64,000 nucleotides of DNA from the NCBI RefSeq assembly GCF_023065955.2, contig NW_026622963.1, forward strand, positions 12,531,001 through 12,595,000, written 5' to 3'. Under the pieces are notes generated by a model, which was given only the letters and a program-made list of their open reading frames with translations, did not search any database and was not told where the DNA came from. The DNA comes from Ursus arctos (Eukaryota > Chordata > Mammalia > Carnivora > Ursidae). Below, in pieces: positions 12,060-26,529 of the stretch (position 1 is its first letter; each line of letters begins with the position of its first letter). Position numbers and translations under genes: made by a program.

Positions 12060-14344
12060 AAACTTCTGTACTTGGTGAGACACCAGAAAAAAAATTAAAA
12101 GACAAATTGAGAAAAACAAATTTGCAATAGCTATAATGCCTTTACTTAGTTTCTGAACAGAGTGTCACTCTTAGAACTAGATTGTTCCAGATGAAAAGAA
12201 CAAGACAAAAATCTCAGAAAAAAAGAACTAAACAAAACACAGACAAGGAACTAACCTGATGAAGACTTCCAAATAATGATTATAAAGAACTTTACCAGAC
12301 TTGAGAGAATAGTGTATGAACTCAGAGAGAATGTAAAAAAAAGTAGATAGAAAATATAAACAGAGAACCAATCAGAGCTGAAGAATACAATAATTGTATT
12401 GAAATTGAACTGAAATGAATTGAAATGAAATGAAATGAAATGAAAAATACACTTCAAAGAATCAACAAGAGAATAGAGGATGGAGAAGAATGGATCAGCA
12501 ATCTGGAAGACAGGGTAGTGGAAAGCACCCAAGATGAACAGCAATCAACAAATCTACCAATAATGAGGATAGGTTAAGCGGCCTCTGGAAGGCACCAAGC
12601 ATACTAACATTCACATTAGAGTCTCAGCAGGAAAAGAGAGAGAGAACGGGGGAGAAAATTTAAAGGTGTAATAGCTCCTCCTAACCTGGGGAAGGAAACA
12701 CACTTCCAGGTCCAGGGAATAGAGAGAGCACCAGTCATGATGAATCCAATGAGGTCCACAACGAGACACATAATAATTAAAATGGAAACAAAATTAAACA
12801 TAAAGAGACAATCTTAAGAGCAATAAGAGAAAAGCATTTAGTCACATATGAGAGAAACACTATAAAACTGTCAGTTGATTTTTCAGCAGAAACTTTGCTG
12901 GTCTGAAGAAAGTGGCATAATATATTCAAAGTCCTAAAAGAAAAACAAAAACAAAAAACAAGAATACTCTACATGGCAAGATTATCATTCAGAACTGAAG
13001 GAGAGATAAAAATTTTCCCTGACAAACAAAAGTTAAAGGAACTGTTCACCACTAAATCAGCTTTATAATAAATGTTAAATGGACATCACTAAGCACAAAA
13101 GAAAAGTCCATAAGTAGAAATAAGAAAATTATGAAAGAAAAAAATCTCACTGGTAAAAGTGGATCAACAATTTATAAATCTAATATTTAGGTTAGAAAAC
13201 AAAAGTAGTAAAATCAACTATATCTATGATAATTAGTTAAGGGATTCACAAAATTAAAAGATGTAAAATATGAAATATAATACATAAAACATGAAGGCGT
13301 GAGTAAAAGTGTACTGCTTTTAGAATGTGCTCAAACTTAAGTGACCATAAACTTAAAATATACCTGTCTATACACAGAGTGTTTTATATGAAACTCTTGA
13401 TAACCACAAACCAAAAACCTAAAATGGATACACAAAAAATAAAGAGAAAAAAAACCCAAACGTAACATCAAAGAAAGATCTCAGATCACAAGGAAAGAGA
13501 AAGAGAAGAACTACAGGAACAATAAGAAAACAATTAACAAAATGGAAATAAGTACATACCTATCAATATTATTTTAAATGTAAGCAAAGTAAATGCTCCA
13601 ATCAAAAGACGTAGGGTGGCAGAATGGATAAAAAAAAGACATGTTGTGTTTAAGAGACTCACTTGAGACCTACAGACACAAACAAACTGAAAATAAAGGA
13701 ATAGAAAAAGATAGTCCATGCCAATGGGAATGAAAAGAAAGGTAGGGTAGCAATTTGTACATCAGACAAAATAGACTTTGAAACAAACACCGTAACAAGA
13801 GACAAAGAAGAACACTACAAAGGGATAAATCTAACAAGAGGATATAACAATTATAAATATTTATGCACCCAACATAGGATCACTTAACTATATGAAATAA
13901 ATATTTAAAAATATAAAGGGAAAAATTGACAGTAATATAATAGCAGCCAAGACTTTAACACAACAGACAGAAAACCAATAAATAAACAGTGACCTTAAAT
14001 GACAAATTAGGCCAGATGGACTTGATAGGTATATACAAAACATTCTTTTTTTAAAATTTAAATTCAATTAGCCGACATATACTACATCCAACCAAACCCA
14101 GCAGAATACACATCCTTTTCAAGTGCACACTGAACGTTCTCTAGGATAATCACGTTAGGCCATAAAAAAAGTTTCAATATATTTAAGAATACTGAAGTCA
14201 TGTCAAGCATCTTTTGTAAACTCAACAGTATGAAAGTAAAAATCAGTTACAGGAAAAAAACTAAAACACAAACTCATGGAGGCTACTCAACATGCTACTA
14301 AATAATCAACGGGTCAATGAAGAAATCAAAGGGCAAATAAAAAA
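12060..14344 (+). mobile_element. Old L1, ORF1 to start of ORF2, degraded
   Basis: An A-rich plus-strand L1 begins in ORF1-type sequence (coiled-coil region at about 12,250-12,520, including a local GAAAT repeat at 12,415-12,446). It continues through an ORF1 C-terminal region (TCAGAACTGAAGGAGAGATA) into ORF2 endonuclease sequence. It is split at 14,344 by a younger L1 3' end and resumes at 14,813. No long open frame remains. Confidence 0.75.
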
Positions 14345-14812
14345 TAGTTTGAAGATGTGATCTATATCTATATCTATATATCTACACACAATGGAATTTT
14401 ATCTATCAAAAAGAATGAAATCTTGCCATTTGCAACAACATGGATGGAACTAGAGGGTGTTATGCTAAGCTAAATAAATCAGTCAGAAAGACAAATATAT
14501 GATTGATTTCACTCGTATGTGGAATTTAAGAAAGCAAACAGATGAACATAGAGGAAGGGAAGGAAAAATAAATAAGATAAAAAGAGAGAGGAAGATAAAC
14601 CATAAGAGACTCTTAACTATAGGAAACAAACTGAGGAGAAGTAGGTGGCAGGATGGGGTAACTGGATGATGGGCATTAAGGAGGACACTTGATGGAATGA
14701 GCACTGAGTGTTATATGCAACTGATGAATCACTAAATTCTACCTTGAATCTAATAATACACTATATGTTAACTAAATTGAATTTAAATAAAAATTTAAAA
14801 TAAAAAAATACT
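14345..14812 (+). mobile_element. 5'-truncated carnivoran L1 3' end inserted in old L1
   Basis: Begins with a short (TATATC)n stretch, then the last part of ORF2 and the 3' UTR ending in an A-rich tail at about 14,790-14,812. Old L1 ORF2 sequence lies on both sides, which shows nesting. Confidence 0.8.
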
Positions 14813-14925
14813 TTGAGACACATGAAAATGGAAACACAATGTTCCAAAAGTTTTGCAGATGCAGCAAAAGCAGTTCTAAGAGAGAGTTTTATAGTGATAC
14901 AGGCTTACCCCAAAAAACAAGAAAC
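14813..14925 (+). mobile_element. Continuation of the old L1 ORF2
   Basis: GACACATGAAAATGGAAACA and GATGCAGCAAAAGCAGTTCT are ORF2 sequence directly downstream of the part lost at 14,344, so this is the other side of the split old L1. Confidence 0.7.
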
Positions 14926-15224
14926 ATTCTGGGAATGGTAATCATACAGTTAAAAAAATATAGTGTATTTATGTGAATGAAGGTGTTTACCAATTAGTAC
15001 AGCATTCACTACACTCTCTAATGGTGCAAGTATTGTCAACCATTTTTGTAGGAATTCCAGTTGAAAATGTGATTGAGTACACTGTAATTCCACTGAAAGA
15101 ATGTGTACCCCACAATGTGTTGCTGAGAATAGCCTGAGTAAGTTTTCAGATATAAAATATGTTTCTAAGAGTTATAAAATTTCATCGCATCTGGGAAAAA
15201 AGTCATTTTTGTGATAGTATGTTG
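14926..15224. other. Unclassified intergenic sequence
   Basis: About 300 bp with no gene, tandem structure or named repeat recognised. Confidence 0.4.
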
Positions 15225-15610
15225 TCTTACTTCATTTGAAATGCTATAACAGAATATGATAGACTGAGTTGCTTATTTATAACCACACTGATTAATTTCT
15301 CATAGTTCTGGGGGCTGGGAAGAACAAGATTTAGATCCTGAAAACTTTGGTGTGTGGTCAAGGTCTGCTTTTGCCTCACAAATTGCCATCTTGCTATGTC
15401 TTCACACGGTGCAGGGGAAAAAAACTCTTTGAGGTTCCTTAAATATGGACACTAATCCCATTACTCTCTCTCTCATGGTCTAACTAGCTCCCAAAAGACT
15501 TACTTTATGATGCCATCATATTTGGAGTTTGGATTTCAACATATGAAATTGCCGGGGGAGGGGGGACACAAATATTCTTTCTGGGACATTCTGCCCCTTA
15601 CCCCCAAATT
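15225..15610. repeat. Probable ancient interspersed repeat, family not assigned
   Basis: The order of eroded blocks (ATGCTATAACAGAATATGATAG, TTTCTCATAGTTCTGGGGGC, TATGGACACTAATCCCATTA, GGGACACAAATATTCTTTCT) resembles a common mammalian dispersed repeat. I cannot name the subfamily from sequence alone. Confidence 0.4.
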
Positions 15611-15636
15611 TATGTTTTTCTCACATGCATATATAT

Positions 15637-18600
15637 TTTTAATGTTTTTTAAATTACATTATGTAATTTACATAATTTACATAAATTACATTATGTACAG
15701 TACCTCCCTGGTTTCTGATGCAAGGTTCGATGATTCATTAGTTGTGTATAACCCAGGGCACCATGCAATATGTGCCCTCCTTACTTGAGAGAAATCATAT
15801 AATTGTCTTTCTCCGCTTGACTTATTTCACTTAGCATTAACTCCTCCAGTGCCGTCCATGTTGCAACAAATGTTGAGAACTCGTTCTTTCTGATAGCTGA
15901 GTAATATTCCCTTATATATATGGACCACAGCTTCTTAATTCAGTCATCTGTTGAAGGGCATCTCGGTTCCTTCCACGATTTAGCTATTGTGGATAATGCT
16001 GCTATGAACATTGGGGTGCATATGGCCCTTCTCTTCACTACGTCTGTATCTTTGGGGTAAATACCCACTATTGCAATGGCTGGGTCATAGGGTAGCTCAA
16101 TTTTTAACTTTTTAAGAGACCTCCACACTGTTTTCCAGAGTGGCTGCACCAACCTGCATTCCCACCAACAACGTAGGAGGGATTTCCTTTCTCCACATCG
16201 TCTCCAGCAATTGCTGTTTCCTGCCTTGTTGATTTTTGCCATTCTAACTGGTGTTAAGGTGGTATCTTAGTCTGGTATTGATTTGAATTTCCCTGATGGC
16301 TAATGATTTTGAACATTTTTTCATATGTCTGTTAGCCATTTGTATGTCCTCATTGGAAAAGTGTCTGTTCATATCTTCTGCCCATTTTATGATGTTTATT
16401 TGTTTCTCACGTATTGAGTTTGAGAAGTTCTTTGTAGATCTTGGATACCAGTCTTTTATCTGTAGCATCATTTGCAAATATATTCTCCCATTCCATGGGC
16501 TGCCTCTTAGTTTTTTGGACTGTTTCCTTGGCTGTGCAGAAGATTTCTATCTTGATGAAGTCCCACATGTTCATTTTATCTTTTGTTTCTCTTGCCTTTG
16601 GAGATGTGTTATGAAAAAGGTTGCTTTGGCCAATGTCGTAGAGGTAGTTGCCTATATTGTCCTCCAGGATTCTGTTGGAATCCTGCCTCACAACGAGGTC
16701 TTTCATCCATTTGGAGTTTATCTTTGTGTATAGTGTGAGAGAGTGGTCAAGTTTCATTCTTTTGCATGTAGCTGTCCAATTTTCCCAACACCATGTATTG
16801 AAGAGACTGTCTTTTATCCACTGGATGTTTTTTCCTGCTTTATCAAAGATTAGTTGCCCAAAGAGCCTAGGGTCCATTTCTGGGTTCTCTATTCTGTTCC
16901 ATTGGTCTATGTGTCTGTTTTTGTGCCAGTACCGGGCTGTCTTTGTGATCACAGCTTTGTAGTACAGCTCGAAATCCGGCATTGTGATGCCCCCAGCTTT
17001 GTTTTTCCTTTTCAACAGGTCCTTGGCGATTCGGGGCCTTTTCTGGTTCCATACAAATTTAAGGACTATTTGTTCCAGTTCCTTGAAAAATGTCCTTGGT
17101 ATTTGGATCAGGATAGCATTGAAAGTGTAGATTGCTCTGGGTAGCATGGACATTTTAACTATGTTAATTCTTCCGATCCATGAGCATGGAATTTTTTTTC
17201 CATCTTGTTGTGTCTTCCTCAATGTCTTTCAAGACTGATTTATAGTTTCTAGAATATAGATCATTTACGTCTCTGGTTAATTCCAAGGTAACATATGCTT
17301 TTTGGTGCTATTGTAAATGGAATGGATTCCCTAATTTCTCTTTCTTCAGTCTCATTATTCGTGTATAAAAATGCAACTGATTTCTGAGCATTGACTTTGT
17401 ATCCTGCCACATTACTGAATTGCTCTATAAGTTCTAATAGTTTGGGAGTGGATTCTTTTGGGTTTTCCATGTAGAGTATCATGTCATCTGTGAAGAGAGA
17501 CATTTTGACGACTTCTTTGCCGATTTGGATACCTTTTATCCCTTTTTGTTGTCTGATTGCTGTTGCAAGGACTTCTAGTACTATGTTGAATAATAGTGGC
17601 GAGAGTGGGCATCCGTGTCGTGTTCCTGATCTTAAGGGAAAGGCTTCCAGCTTTACCCGTTGAGAATAATATTTGCTGTATGCTTTTCATAGATGGCTTT
17701 TATGAGCTTGAGAAACGAACCCTCTATTCCTACACTCTGAAGGGTTTTAATCAGAAAAGGATGCTGTATTTTGTCAAAAGCTTTTTCTGCATCTGTTGAG
17801 AGAATCATATGATTTCTGAATTTTTCTTTCTGAATAAAATCTAAGACACTGATAGATTTCCGAATGTTGTACCACCCCTGCATCCCAGGGATGAATCCCA
17901 CTTGGTCATGATGGATAAACCTTTTAATGTACTTTTGGATTCTATTAGCCAGGATCTTGTTGAGGATTTTGGCATCCATATTCATTAGAGAAATTGGTCT
18001 GTAATTCTCCTTTTTGTTGGGGTCTTTGCCTGGTTTGGGGATCAAGGTAATATTGGCCTCATAGAATGAGTTTGGTACCTTTCCTTCTGTTTCTATTTTT
18101 TGAAATAGCTTTAGGAGAATAGGTATTATTTCTTCCTTGAATGTTTGGTAGAATTGCCCAGGAAAACCATCCGGGCCTGGAGTTTTGTTATTTGGAAGGT
18201 TGTTCATCACTGACTCAATCTCTTCATAATTAATTGGCCTGTTTAAAAAATCAATTTCCTCCTCTTTCAGTCTTGGTTGTTTATGGGTTTTGAGGAAGGC
18301 CTCCATCTCTTCCAGATTGCTTAATTTATTTGCATAAAGGTGTTGATAAAGTTTCTAATAATCCTTCCAATTTCATTGGTGTTGGTTGTGACCTCTCCTT
18401 TTTCTTTCATAATTTTTAAAATTTGGGTCCTTTCTCTATTCTTTTGGATAAGTCTTGCCAGAGGTCTGTCAATCTTATTAATTCACACAAATTAATTTAT
18501 TAGTTCTGTTGATCTGCTCCACTGTACTCCTGGTTTCTAATTCGTTGATTTCTGCTCTAATCTTGGTCAACTGCTTCCTCGTGCGTGGATTAGGCCTGTC

Positions 18601-21491
18601 CCTATGTTGCTGTTCCAGCTTCTTGAGGTGAGAATATAAAAACTACATTTTAGATTTTTCCATTCTTTTGAGTGAGGCTTGGATGGCTATGTATTTCCCC
18701 CTTAGGACTTCCTTTGCAGTATCCCATAGGTTTTGGACCATTGTGTTTTCATTCTAGTTGGTCTCCATAAATTGTTTAATTTGAATTTTGATTTCCTGGT
18801 TTATCGAATCATTCCTGAGCAGGATGGTTCTTAGTCTCCAAGTGTTTGAGTTTCTTCCAAATTTTTCCTTGTGGTTGAGTTCCAATTTCAAAGCTTTGTG
18901 GTCTGAGAATATGCAGGGAATAATTTCAGTCCTTTCCTATCAGTTGACAGCTATTTTGTGACCAAGAGCATGATCTATTCTTGAGAATGTTCCATATGCA
19001 TTAGAATAGAATGAGTATTCTTTGGTTCTGGGGTGTAGTGTTCTATATATATCTATGAGGTCCAACTCATCAAGTATGGCATTCAAAGCCTTTGATTCTT
19101 TGCTTAGTTTTTGCCAGGGTGTTCTGTCTATTTCTGATAATGGGGTGTTGAGGTCCCCTACTATTAATGTATTTTTATCTATATGTCTCTTTATTCTGGT
19201 TAAGAGTTGGCTTGTGTATCTTGCTGCTTCCCTGTTGCGGGCGTATATATTTATAATTGTCATATCCATTTGTTGGATATATCCTTTAAGAATAATATAG
19301 TGCCCTTCTGTGTCTCTAACTATAGTCTTTAGTTTAAAATCCAATCTATCTGATATGAGAATTGCTACCCTAGCTTTCTTTTGAGGTCCATTGGCATGAA
19401 TGTTGGTACTCCATCCCTTTACTTTCAGTCTGAATGTATCTTTGGGTTCAAAATGAGTCTCTTGTAGACAGCAAATGGATGGGTCATGTCTTTTTATCCA
19501 ATCTGCAACCCTCTGGAATTTATGGGAGCATTTAAGCCATTCACATTGAGACTGAATACTGAGAGATATGGTTTTAATGATGCCATGTTGCCAGTAAAGT
19601 CTGTGTTTGTATCGGTTGTGACTTTCTGTTCTGTATCACTCTTGGGGCCTTTTTACCTTTATAGAACCCCCCTTAATATCTCCTGTAGGGCTGGTTTCAT
19701 GGTTACGAAATTGATCGGTGACTGGCGATTCTGGAAGGTCTTTGTCTCTCCATCAATTCTGAATGACAGCCTTGCTGGATAAAGGATCCTTGGCTGCATG
19801 TTTTTCTCTGAAAGAGCTTTAAAAATGCCCTCCCCCCAATGCTTTCTCTCATTCCAGGTCTGTGTAGACAGGTCTGACATAATTCTGATACCTTTCCCTT
19901 GGTATGTGAGAAATTTCTTTGCCCTGGCCGCTTTCAATACTGTATCCTTGGATTTAATATTTATGAATTGCACTGTGACGTGACGTGGCATAGGTTTGTC
20001 ATGGTCGAGCTTGGGAGGGGTCCTCTCTGCCTCTTGGACATGAATATTTGTTTCCCTCACTAGATTAGGGAAGTTTTCAGCTACAATTTGTTGAAATATC
20101 TCTTCTAGACCTCTGTTTTTCTCCACCCCCTCGGGGATGCCGATGATTCTCACATTGGATCATTTCATTGAGTCAGTAATATCCCATAACCTCATTCGTG
20201 GGCATGGATTTTTTTAAGTCCAGCTTCTATTTTCGCTTTTTCTTCTACTAACCCATCCTTCAAATTGCTGATACGTTCTTCTGCCTCACTCACCCTGGCT
20301 GTCAGAGCCTCTAGTTTTGACTGTATTTGGCTCATAGAATTTTTAATTTCTGCCAGATTTGCTCTCATTTCCACCCTTAGAGATTCTATATTCTCATTAA
20401 CATTTTCATTAATACTTTTTTCAAGTCTACACATCATCTTGACCATTGTTACTCTGAATTCCATTTCTGATAATTTGGTTACATCCATATCCATTAGTTC
20501 TGTGGCAGAGGCCACAGACTCATTGTCTTTACTTTGCTGGTGTGGGGGGGTTTCTCCTTCTCGTCATTCTGATGAGGAGAAGTTGCGGGGTTGTCCAGAG
20601 CCCAAATTATTGACCAGGTCCCAGGCCGTGCACCCTTGTTTTATAGGGACCTTAGGGATGTGGGCTTCTTGATTTTTCAGCCTGCCTTCTGGGGGAGGGG
20701 CCTGCATCCCTGTTTGGGTAGGGTCTCCATGTCTCCTGTGAGCAGGGATGGGGATGGGCATTCTGTGAGCCAGTGTTTCCAGGCTTTTGTTCTCTGGTGG
20801 CCTCCCTGTCGGTTTGCTGTGCCTTTTCTGAGAGACAGAGCAGCAGTGGCCGAATCTCAGCCTCCGTCACAGAACAGAGGGGATTGCGGACCATTCTCCA
20901 CTGATGATCTGACCACTTTAACTCTGTTTCTGTTGGTGCTGCTCAACCCTACAGCGTCCCGGGATGTGCGCCCCACACCCAGCGTCCCAGCCCTCACTTC
21001 CAGGGCTGGCCCTTCTCTGTCCTTTGTGTTTCTAACACCACCAGCCACCAGCCGCCAGCCACCAGCCACCCACGCGCGCTCCCGGAGCTCCCGGTCTCAG
21101 TGTGTTTCCAGTGAGCACACCAGAGTTCCGCGAGAAGTCTGGTGGCATGCACTCCCCCGCTCACGGTCACAGTCTGTTTTCTCGCAGGTGCCATCAGTGA
21201 GTCCGCCCACTCCCCCGTGCGGGTGGCTACCGCTTCCCGGCTCCTGAACGCGGCGGCTCCCTCCCCCTTCCGTTTATCTGCCGATATCTGTGCGTGGTTT
21301 CACGGCTCCCCGCTTCATACCTCAGTACTCAGCGCTGGAGATGTTCATTTGTATAGATCCAGATGTATCTTCCTGCATCTCAGGCTGATTCCATGGATGT
21401 TTAGGCTGGTCTGGAACCTATCCAACTTGACTCAGGGGACCAGCTGAAAAAGGGGTCCCCTACTCCTCCGCCACCTTAACCCCGATGTCTC
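15637..21491 (-). mobile_element. Near full-length L1 with exact 18-bp TSD, both ORFs broken
   Basis: Exact copies of TCTCACATGCATATATAT at 15,619-15,636 and 21,492-21,509 bracket the element. It reads 3' to 5': 3' UTR with an internal deletion near 15,785, ORF2 complement about 15.9-19.6 kb, ORF1 complement about 19.66-20.55 kb, and a CpG-rich 5' UTR ending in the complement of GTTAAGGTGGCGGAGGAG near 21,480. ORF1 is broken between its coiled coil (20,515-20,192) and RRM-CTD part (20,153-19,659). ORF2 survives as separate open pieces: endonuclease 19,344-18,940, reverse transcriptase 18,306-17,653 and 17,503-17,261, then 17,222-16,407 and 16,242-15,940. The RT motif reads FTDD. It is not autonomous. 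Confidence 0.95.
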
Positions 21492-21544
21492 TCTCACATG
21501 CATATATATATTTTGTCCATCCCAACATCCCCCAAAGTCTTTTT

Positions 21545-22405
21545 TCTTTTTTTTTTTTACATTTTTTAAATTTAAATTCAATTAGCCAACATGCAATACA
21601 TCTTTAGTTTTTGATGTAATGTTCAATGATTCATTATTTGAGTATAAAAACCAGTGCTCATCACATCACATGCCCTTCTTAATGCCCATCACCCAGTTAC
21701 CCCATCCCCCTACCCTCTCCCCTCCAGCAACCCTCAGTATGTTTCCTAAGATTAAGAGTATCTTTTGGCTTGTCTCCCTCTCTGGCTTCATCTCGTTTCA
21801 TTTTTTCCTCTCCTACCCTATGATCTTCTGCCTTGTTTCTCAAATTCCACATATCAGTGAGATCACATGATAATTCTCTTTCTCTGATTGACTTAGCATA
21901 ATACCCTCTAGTTCCATTCACATCATTGCAAATGGCAAGATTTCTTTCTTGATGGCTGTGTAATATTGCAGTGTGTGTGTGTGTGTGTGTGGTGTGTGTG
22001 TGTGTAACTCTTCTTTATCCATTAATCTGTCATTGGACATCAGGGTTCTTTCCATAGGTTGGCTATTGTAGACATTGCTGCTACAAACATTGGGGTGCAG
22101 GTGCCCCTTTGATCACTACATTTGTATTTTGGGGGTAAATACCCAGTAGAACAATTGCTCTATTTTCAACTTTCTGAGGAACCTTCATACTGTTTTCCAG
22201 AGTGGCTGCACCAGTTGCATTCCCCCCAATAGTGTAGGAGGGTTCCCCTTCCTCCACATCCTCGTCAACATCTGCCATTTCCTGTCTTGTTAATTTTAGC
22301 CATTCTGACTCGTGTAAGGTGGTATCTCATTGTGGTTTTGATTTGTGTTTCCCTGATGACAAATGATGTGGAGCATTTTTCCATGTGTTTGTTGGAAATT
22401 TGTAT
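21545..22405 (-). mobile_element. Truncated L1 3' end
   Basis: T-rich start, then AAATTTAAATTCAATTAGCC and the 3' UTR complement, then ORF2 C-terminal sequence, with a (GT)n expansion at 21,970-22,004. At about 22,405 it abuts a plus-strand L1 directly, giving a head-on junction. Confidence 0.85.
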
Positions 22406-25400
22406 GCAGCCAAACTAGATTTTAAACAAAGACTGTAATAAGAGATGAAGAAGGGCACTATTTCATGATCAAAGGGTCTACCAAACAAGAAGATCTAACA
22501 ATTATAAATATTTATGCCCCCAACATGGGAGCAGCCAATTATATAAACCAATTAATAACCAAAGTAAAGAAACACATTGATAATAATACACTAAGAGTAG
22601 GGGACTTCAACGCCCCACTCACAGCAACGGACAGATCATCTAAGCAGAAGATCAACAAAGAAACAAGGGCTTTCAATGACACACTGGACCAGATAGACTT
22701 CCCAGATATATACAGAACATGCCATTCTAAAACAACAGAATACTCATTCTTCTGGAGTGCACATGGAACTTTCTCCAGAATAGATCACATATTGGGTCAC
22801 AAATTAGGCCTCAATTGATACCAGAAGACTGAGATTATTCCCTGCATGTTATCAGACCGTAATGTGTTGAAACTGAAACTCAACCACAAGGAAAAATTTG
22901 GAAGGAATGTAAACACTTGGAGCTTACAAAGCATCCTGCTAAAGAATGAATGGGTCAACCAGGAAATAAAGAGTATCTTAATCCATGCAAACCAATGAAA
23001 ATGAAAACACACCGGTTCAAAACCTATGGGATACTGCAAAGTCTGTCCATAGAGGGAAACACATAGTCATCTAAGCCTCTCTCAAAAAATTAGAATAATC
23101 CCAGAGGCCCAAGTTAACCTTACACTGAAAGGACTTGGAGAAAAAACAGCGTATAAAGCCTAAACCAAGCAGGAGAAGAGAAGTAATAAAGATTAGAGCA
23201 GAAATCAATGAAATAGAAACTAGAAGAACAGCAGAACGGATCAACAAAACTAGAAGCTGGTTCTTTGAAAGAATTAATAAGATCGATGAACCTCTGGCCA
23301 GACTTAACCAAAAGAATCAGGAGAAAGGGCACAAATTAATAAAATCATGAATGAAAGGGGAGAGATCACAACCAATACCAAGGAAATAGAGATGATTGTT
23401 AGAACTTATTACCAGCAACTATATGCCAACAAATTAGGAAATCTGGAAGAAATGGATACATTCCTGGACACTTTTACACTACCAAGACTGAAGCAGGAAG
23501 AAATAGACAATCTGAACAGACCAATAACCAGTAATGAAATTGAAGCAGTCATCAAAAACCTCCCCAAAAGCAAGAGTCCAGGGCCAGATGGCTTCCCAGA
23601 GGAATTCTACCAAACATTTAAAGAAGAAATAATACCTATTCTACTGAAGTTGCTTCAAAAAATAGAAATGGAAGGAAAACTTCCAAACTCTTTTTATGAG
23701 GCCAGCATTACCCTAATCCCAAAAGTAGACAAAGACCCCATCAAAAGGAGAATTACAGACCAATATTCCTGATGACCGTAGATGCAAAAATACTCAACAA
23801 GATCCTAGCCAATAGGATCCAACAGTATATTAAAAGAATTATCCATCATGACCAGGTGGGATTTTCTCCTGGGATGCAAGGGTGGTTCAACAGTCACAAA
23901 TCAATCAATGTGATAGAGCACATTAACAAAAAAAAAAAAAAAGAGAGAGAGAGAGAGAGACAAGAATCATTTGATTCTCTCTATTGATTCAGAAAATGGA
24001 TTGGCAAAATACAGCATCCTTTCCTGATTAAAACTCTTCAAAGTATACAGATAGAGGGAATATTCCTCAATATCATAAAATCCATCTATGAAAAGCCCAC
24101 AGCAAATATCATTCTCAATGGGGAAAAACTGACATCTTTTCCCTTAACGTCAGGAACATGACAAGGATGCCCACTCTCACCACTTTTGTTCAACATAGTA
24201 GTAGAAGTCACAGCCTCAGCAATCAGACAACAAAAATAAATAAAAGACTTTCAAATTAGTAAAGAAGTCAAACTCTCTCTCTTCACAGATGACATGATAT
24301 TTTATGTGGAAAACCCAAAAGACTCCACCCCCAGATTACTAGAACTCATACAACAATTCAGCAATGTGGTACGATACAAAATCAATGCACAGAAATGAGT
24401 TGCATTTCTTTTTTTTTTTTAAGATTTTATTTATTTATTTGACAGAAATAGAGACAGCCAGCGAGAGAGGGAACACAAGCAGGGGGAGTGGGAGAGGAAG
24501 AAGCAGGCTCATAGTGGAGGAGCCTGATGTGGAGCTCGATCCCATAACGCCGGGATCACGCCCTGAGCCAAAGGCAGACGCTTAACCGCTGTGCCACCCA
24601 GGCGCCCCATGAGTTGCATTTCTATACACTAACAAGGTGACTGAAGAAAGAGAAACTAAAGAATCTATTCCATTTACAATAGCTCCAAACACCGTAAGAT
24701 ACCTAGGAATAAACCTAACCAAAGCGGTAAAGGATCTATAGTCTAGAAACTACAGGACACTTATGAAAGAAATTGAGAAAGATACAATGAGATGGAGAAA
24801 CATTTCATGCTCATGGATTGGAAGAATAAACATTATAAAAAATGTCTATGCTGCCTAGAGCAATCTACACTTTCAATGCAATCCCTATCAAAATACCATC
24901 TACAACTTTCAACAGAGCTGGAAGAAACAATCCTAAAATTTGTGTGCAACCAGAAAGACACTGAATTGCCAGGGGACTGTTGAAAAAGAAAAACAAAGCT
25001 GGGGGCATCATGTGACCTGACTTCATGCTATATTACAAAGCTGTGATCATCAAGACAGCACGGTATTGGCACAAAAACAGACACATATGTCAATGGAACA
25101 GAATAGAGACTCCAGAAATGGACCCTCAACTCTATGGCCAACTAATCTTTGACAAATCAGGAAAAAGATATCCAATGGAAAAAAGACCATCTCTTCAATT
25201 AATGGTGCTGGGAAAATTGGACAGCCACATGCAGAAGAATGAAAGTGGACCATTTTCTTACACCATACACAAAGATAAACTCCAAATGGATGAAAGACCT
25301 CAATGTGAGACAGGAATCCATCAAAATCCTAGAGAAGAACATAGGCGGTAAGCTCTTCAACATCAGCCACAGCAACTTCTTTCAGGACACATTTCCTAAG

Positions 25401-26520
25401 GCAAGGGAAACAATAGCAAAAATGAACTTTTGGGACTTCATCAAGCTAAAAAGCTTTTGCACGGCAAAGGAAACAGTCAACAAAACTAAGAGGCAACCCA
25501 CGTAATGGGAGAAGATATTTGCAAATGACATTACAGATAAAGGGCTGGTATCCAAGTTCTATAAAGATCTTATCAAACTCAACATCCAAAAAAACAATCC
25601 AGTCAGGAAATGGACAGAAGACATGAACATACACTTCTCCAAAGAAGACATACAAATGGCTAACAGACACATGAAATAATGTTCAAAATCATTAGCCATC
25701 AGGGAATTTCAAATCAAAACCACAATGAGATATGACCCTACAGTAGTTAGAATGGCAAACATCAACAAGGCAAGAAACAACAAATGTTGGAGAGGATGTG
25801 GAGAAAGGGGAACCCTCTTACACTGTTGGTGGGAATGCAAGCTGGTACAGACACTCTGGAAAACAGTGTGGAGGTTCCTCAAGACATTAAAAATAGAGCT
25901 ACCCTATGATCCAGCAATTGAACTACTAGATATTTACCCCAAAGAGTCAGATGTAGTGAAAAGAAGAGGCATATGCACTCCAATGCTCATAGCAGCAAGG
26001 TCCACAAACTGGACCACAGCCAAACTGTGGAAGGAACTGAGTTGCCCTTCAGCAGATGAAGGGATAAGGAAGATATGGTCCATATATACAATGGAATATT
26101 ACTCAGCCATCAGAAAGGATGAATACCTACCATTTGCATTGACATGGATGGAACTGGAGGGGATTATGTTAAGTGAAATAAGTCAAGCAGAGAAAGACAA
26201 TTATCATATGGTTTCACTCTTTTGTGGAACATAAGGAATACTGTAGGGGACAACAGCAGAAGGGAGGGAAAACTGAATGGGAAGAAATCAGAGAGGGAGA
26301 CAAACCATGAGAGACTCTGGACTCCCGGAAACAAACTGAGGGCTTCAGAGGGGAGGGGGGTGGGGAGATGCAGTATCCAGGTGATGGGTTTTAAGGAGGG
26401 CACATGATATGATGATTACTGGGTGTTATATGCAAGTAATGAATCATTGAACACTACATCAAAAACTAATGATGTACTATATGGTGGCTAATTGAACATA
26501 ATAAAAATGCGATGCCTTAT
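22406..26520 (+). mobile_element. 5'-truncated L1 (endonuclease domain to 3' end), SINE-interrupted
   Basis: It starts inside the ORF2 endonuclease domain. Open pieces remain at 22,465-22,818 (endonuclease), 23,347-23,772 (pre-RT/RT start), 25,025-25,505 and 25,725-26,234 (C-terminal, cysteine-rich). Many stops and frameshifts lie between. An A-run and GA repeat at about 23,930-23,962 sits in the RT region. A minus-strand SINE splits it at 24,410-24,608. The 3' UTR ends at about 26,510. It belongs to a somewhat older subfamily than the full-length copies, judged by the number of lesions. Confidence 0.9.
24410..24608 (-). mobile_element. SINEC inserted in L1 ORF2, 15-bp TSD
   Basis: It runs from a poly-T start through the AAGATTTTATTTATTTATTT tail complement to the CCACCCAGGCGCCCC head complement. 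Exact ATGAGTTGCATTTCT copies flank it at 24,395-24,409 and 24,609-24,623. The L1 reading continues across the site once the SINE is set aside. Confidence 0.95.
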
Positions 26521-26529
26521 AAAGAGAAA

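Noticed and set aside
20591..21247. 218-codon plus-strand open frame
   Set aside because: It is the antisense of the CpG-rich 5' UTR of a minus-strand L1; GC-rich sequence leaves frames open by chance.
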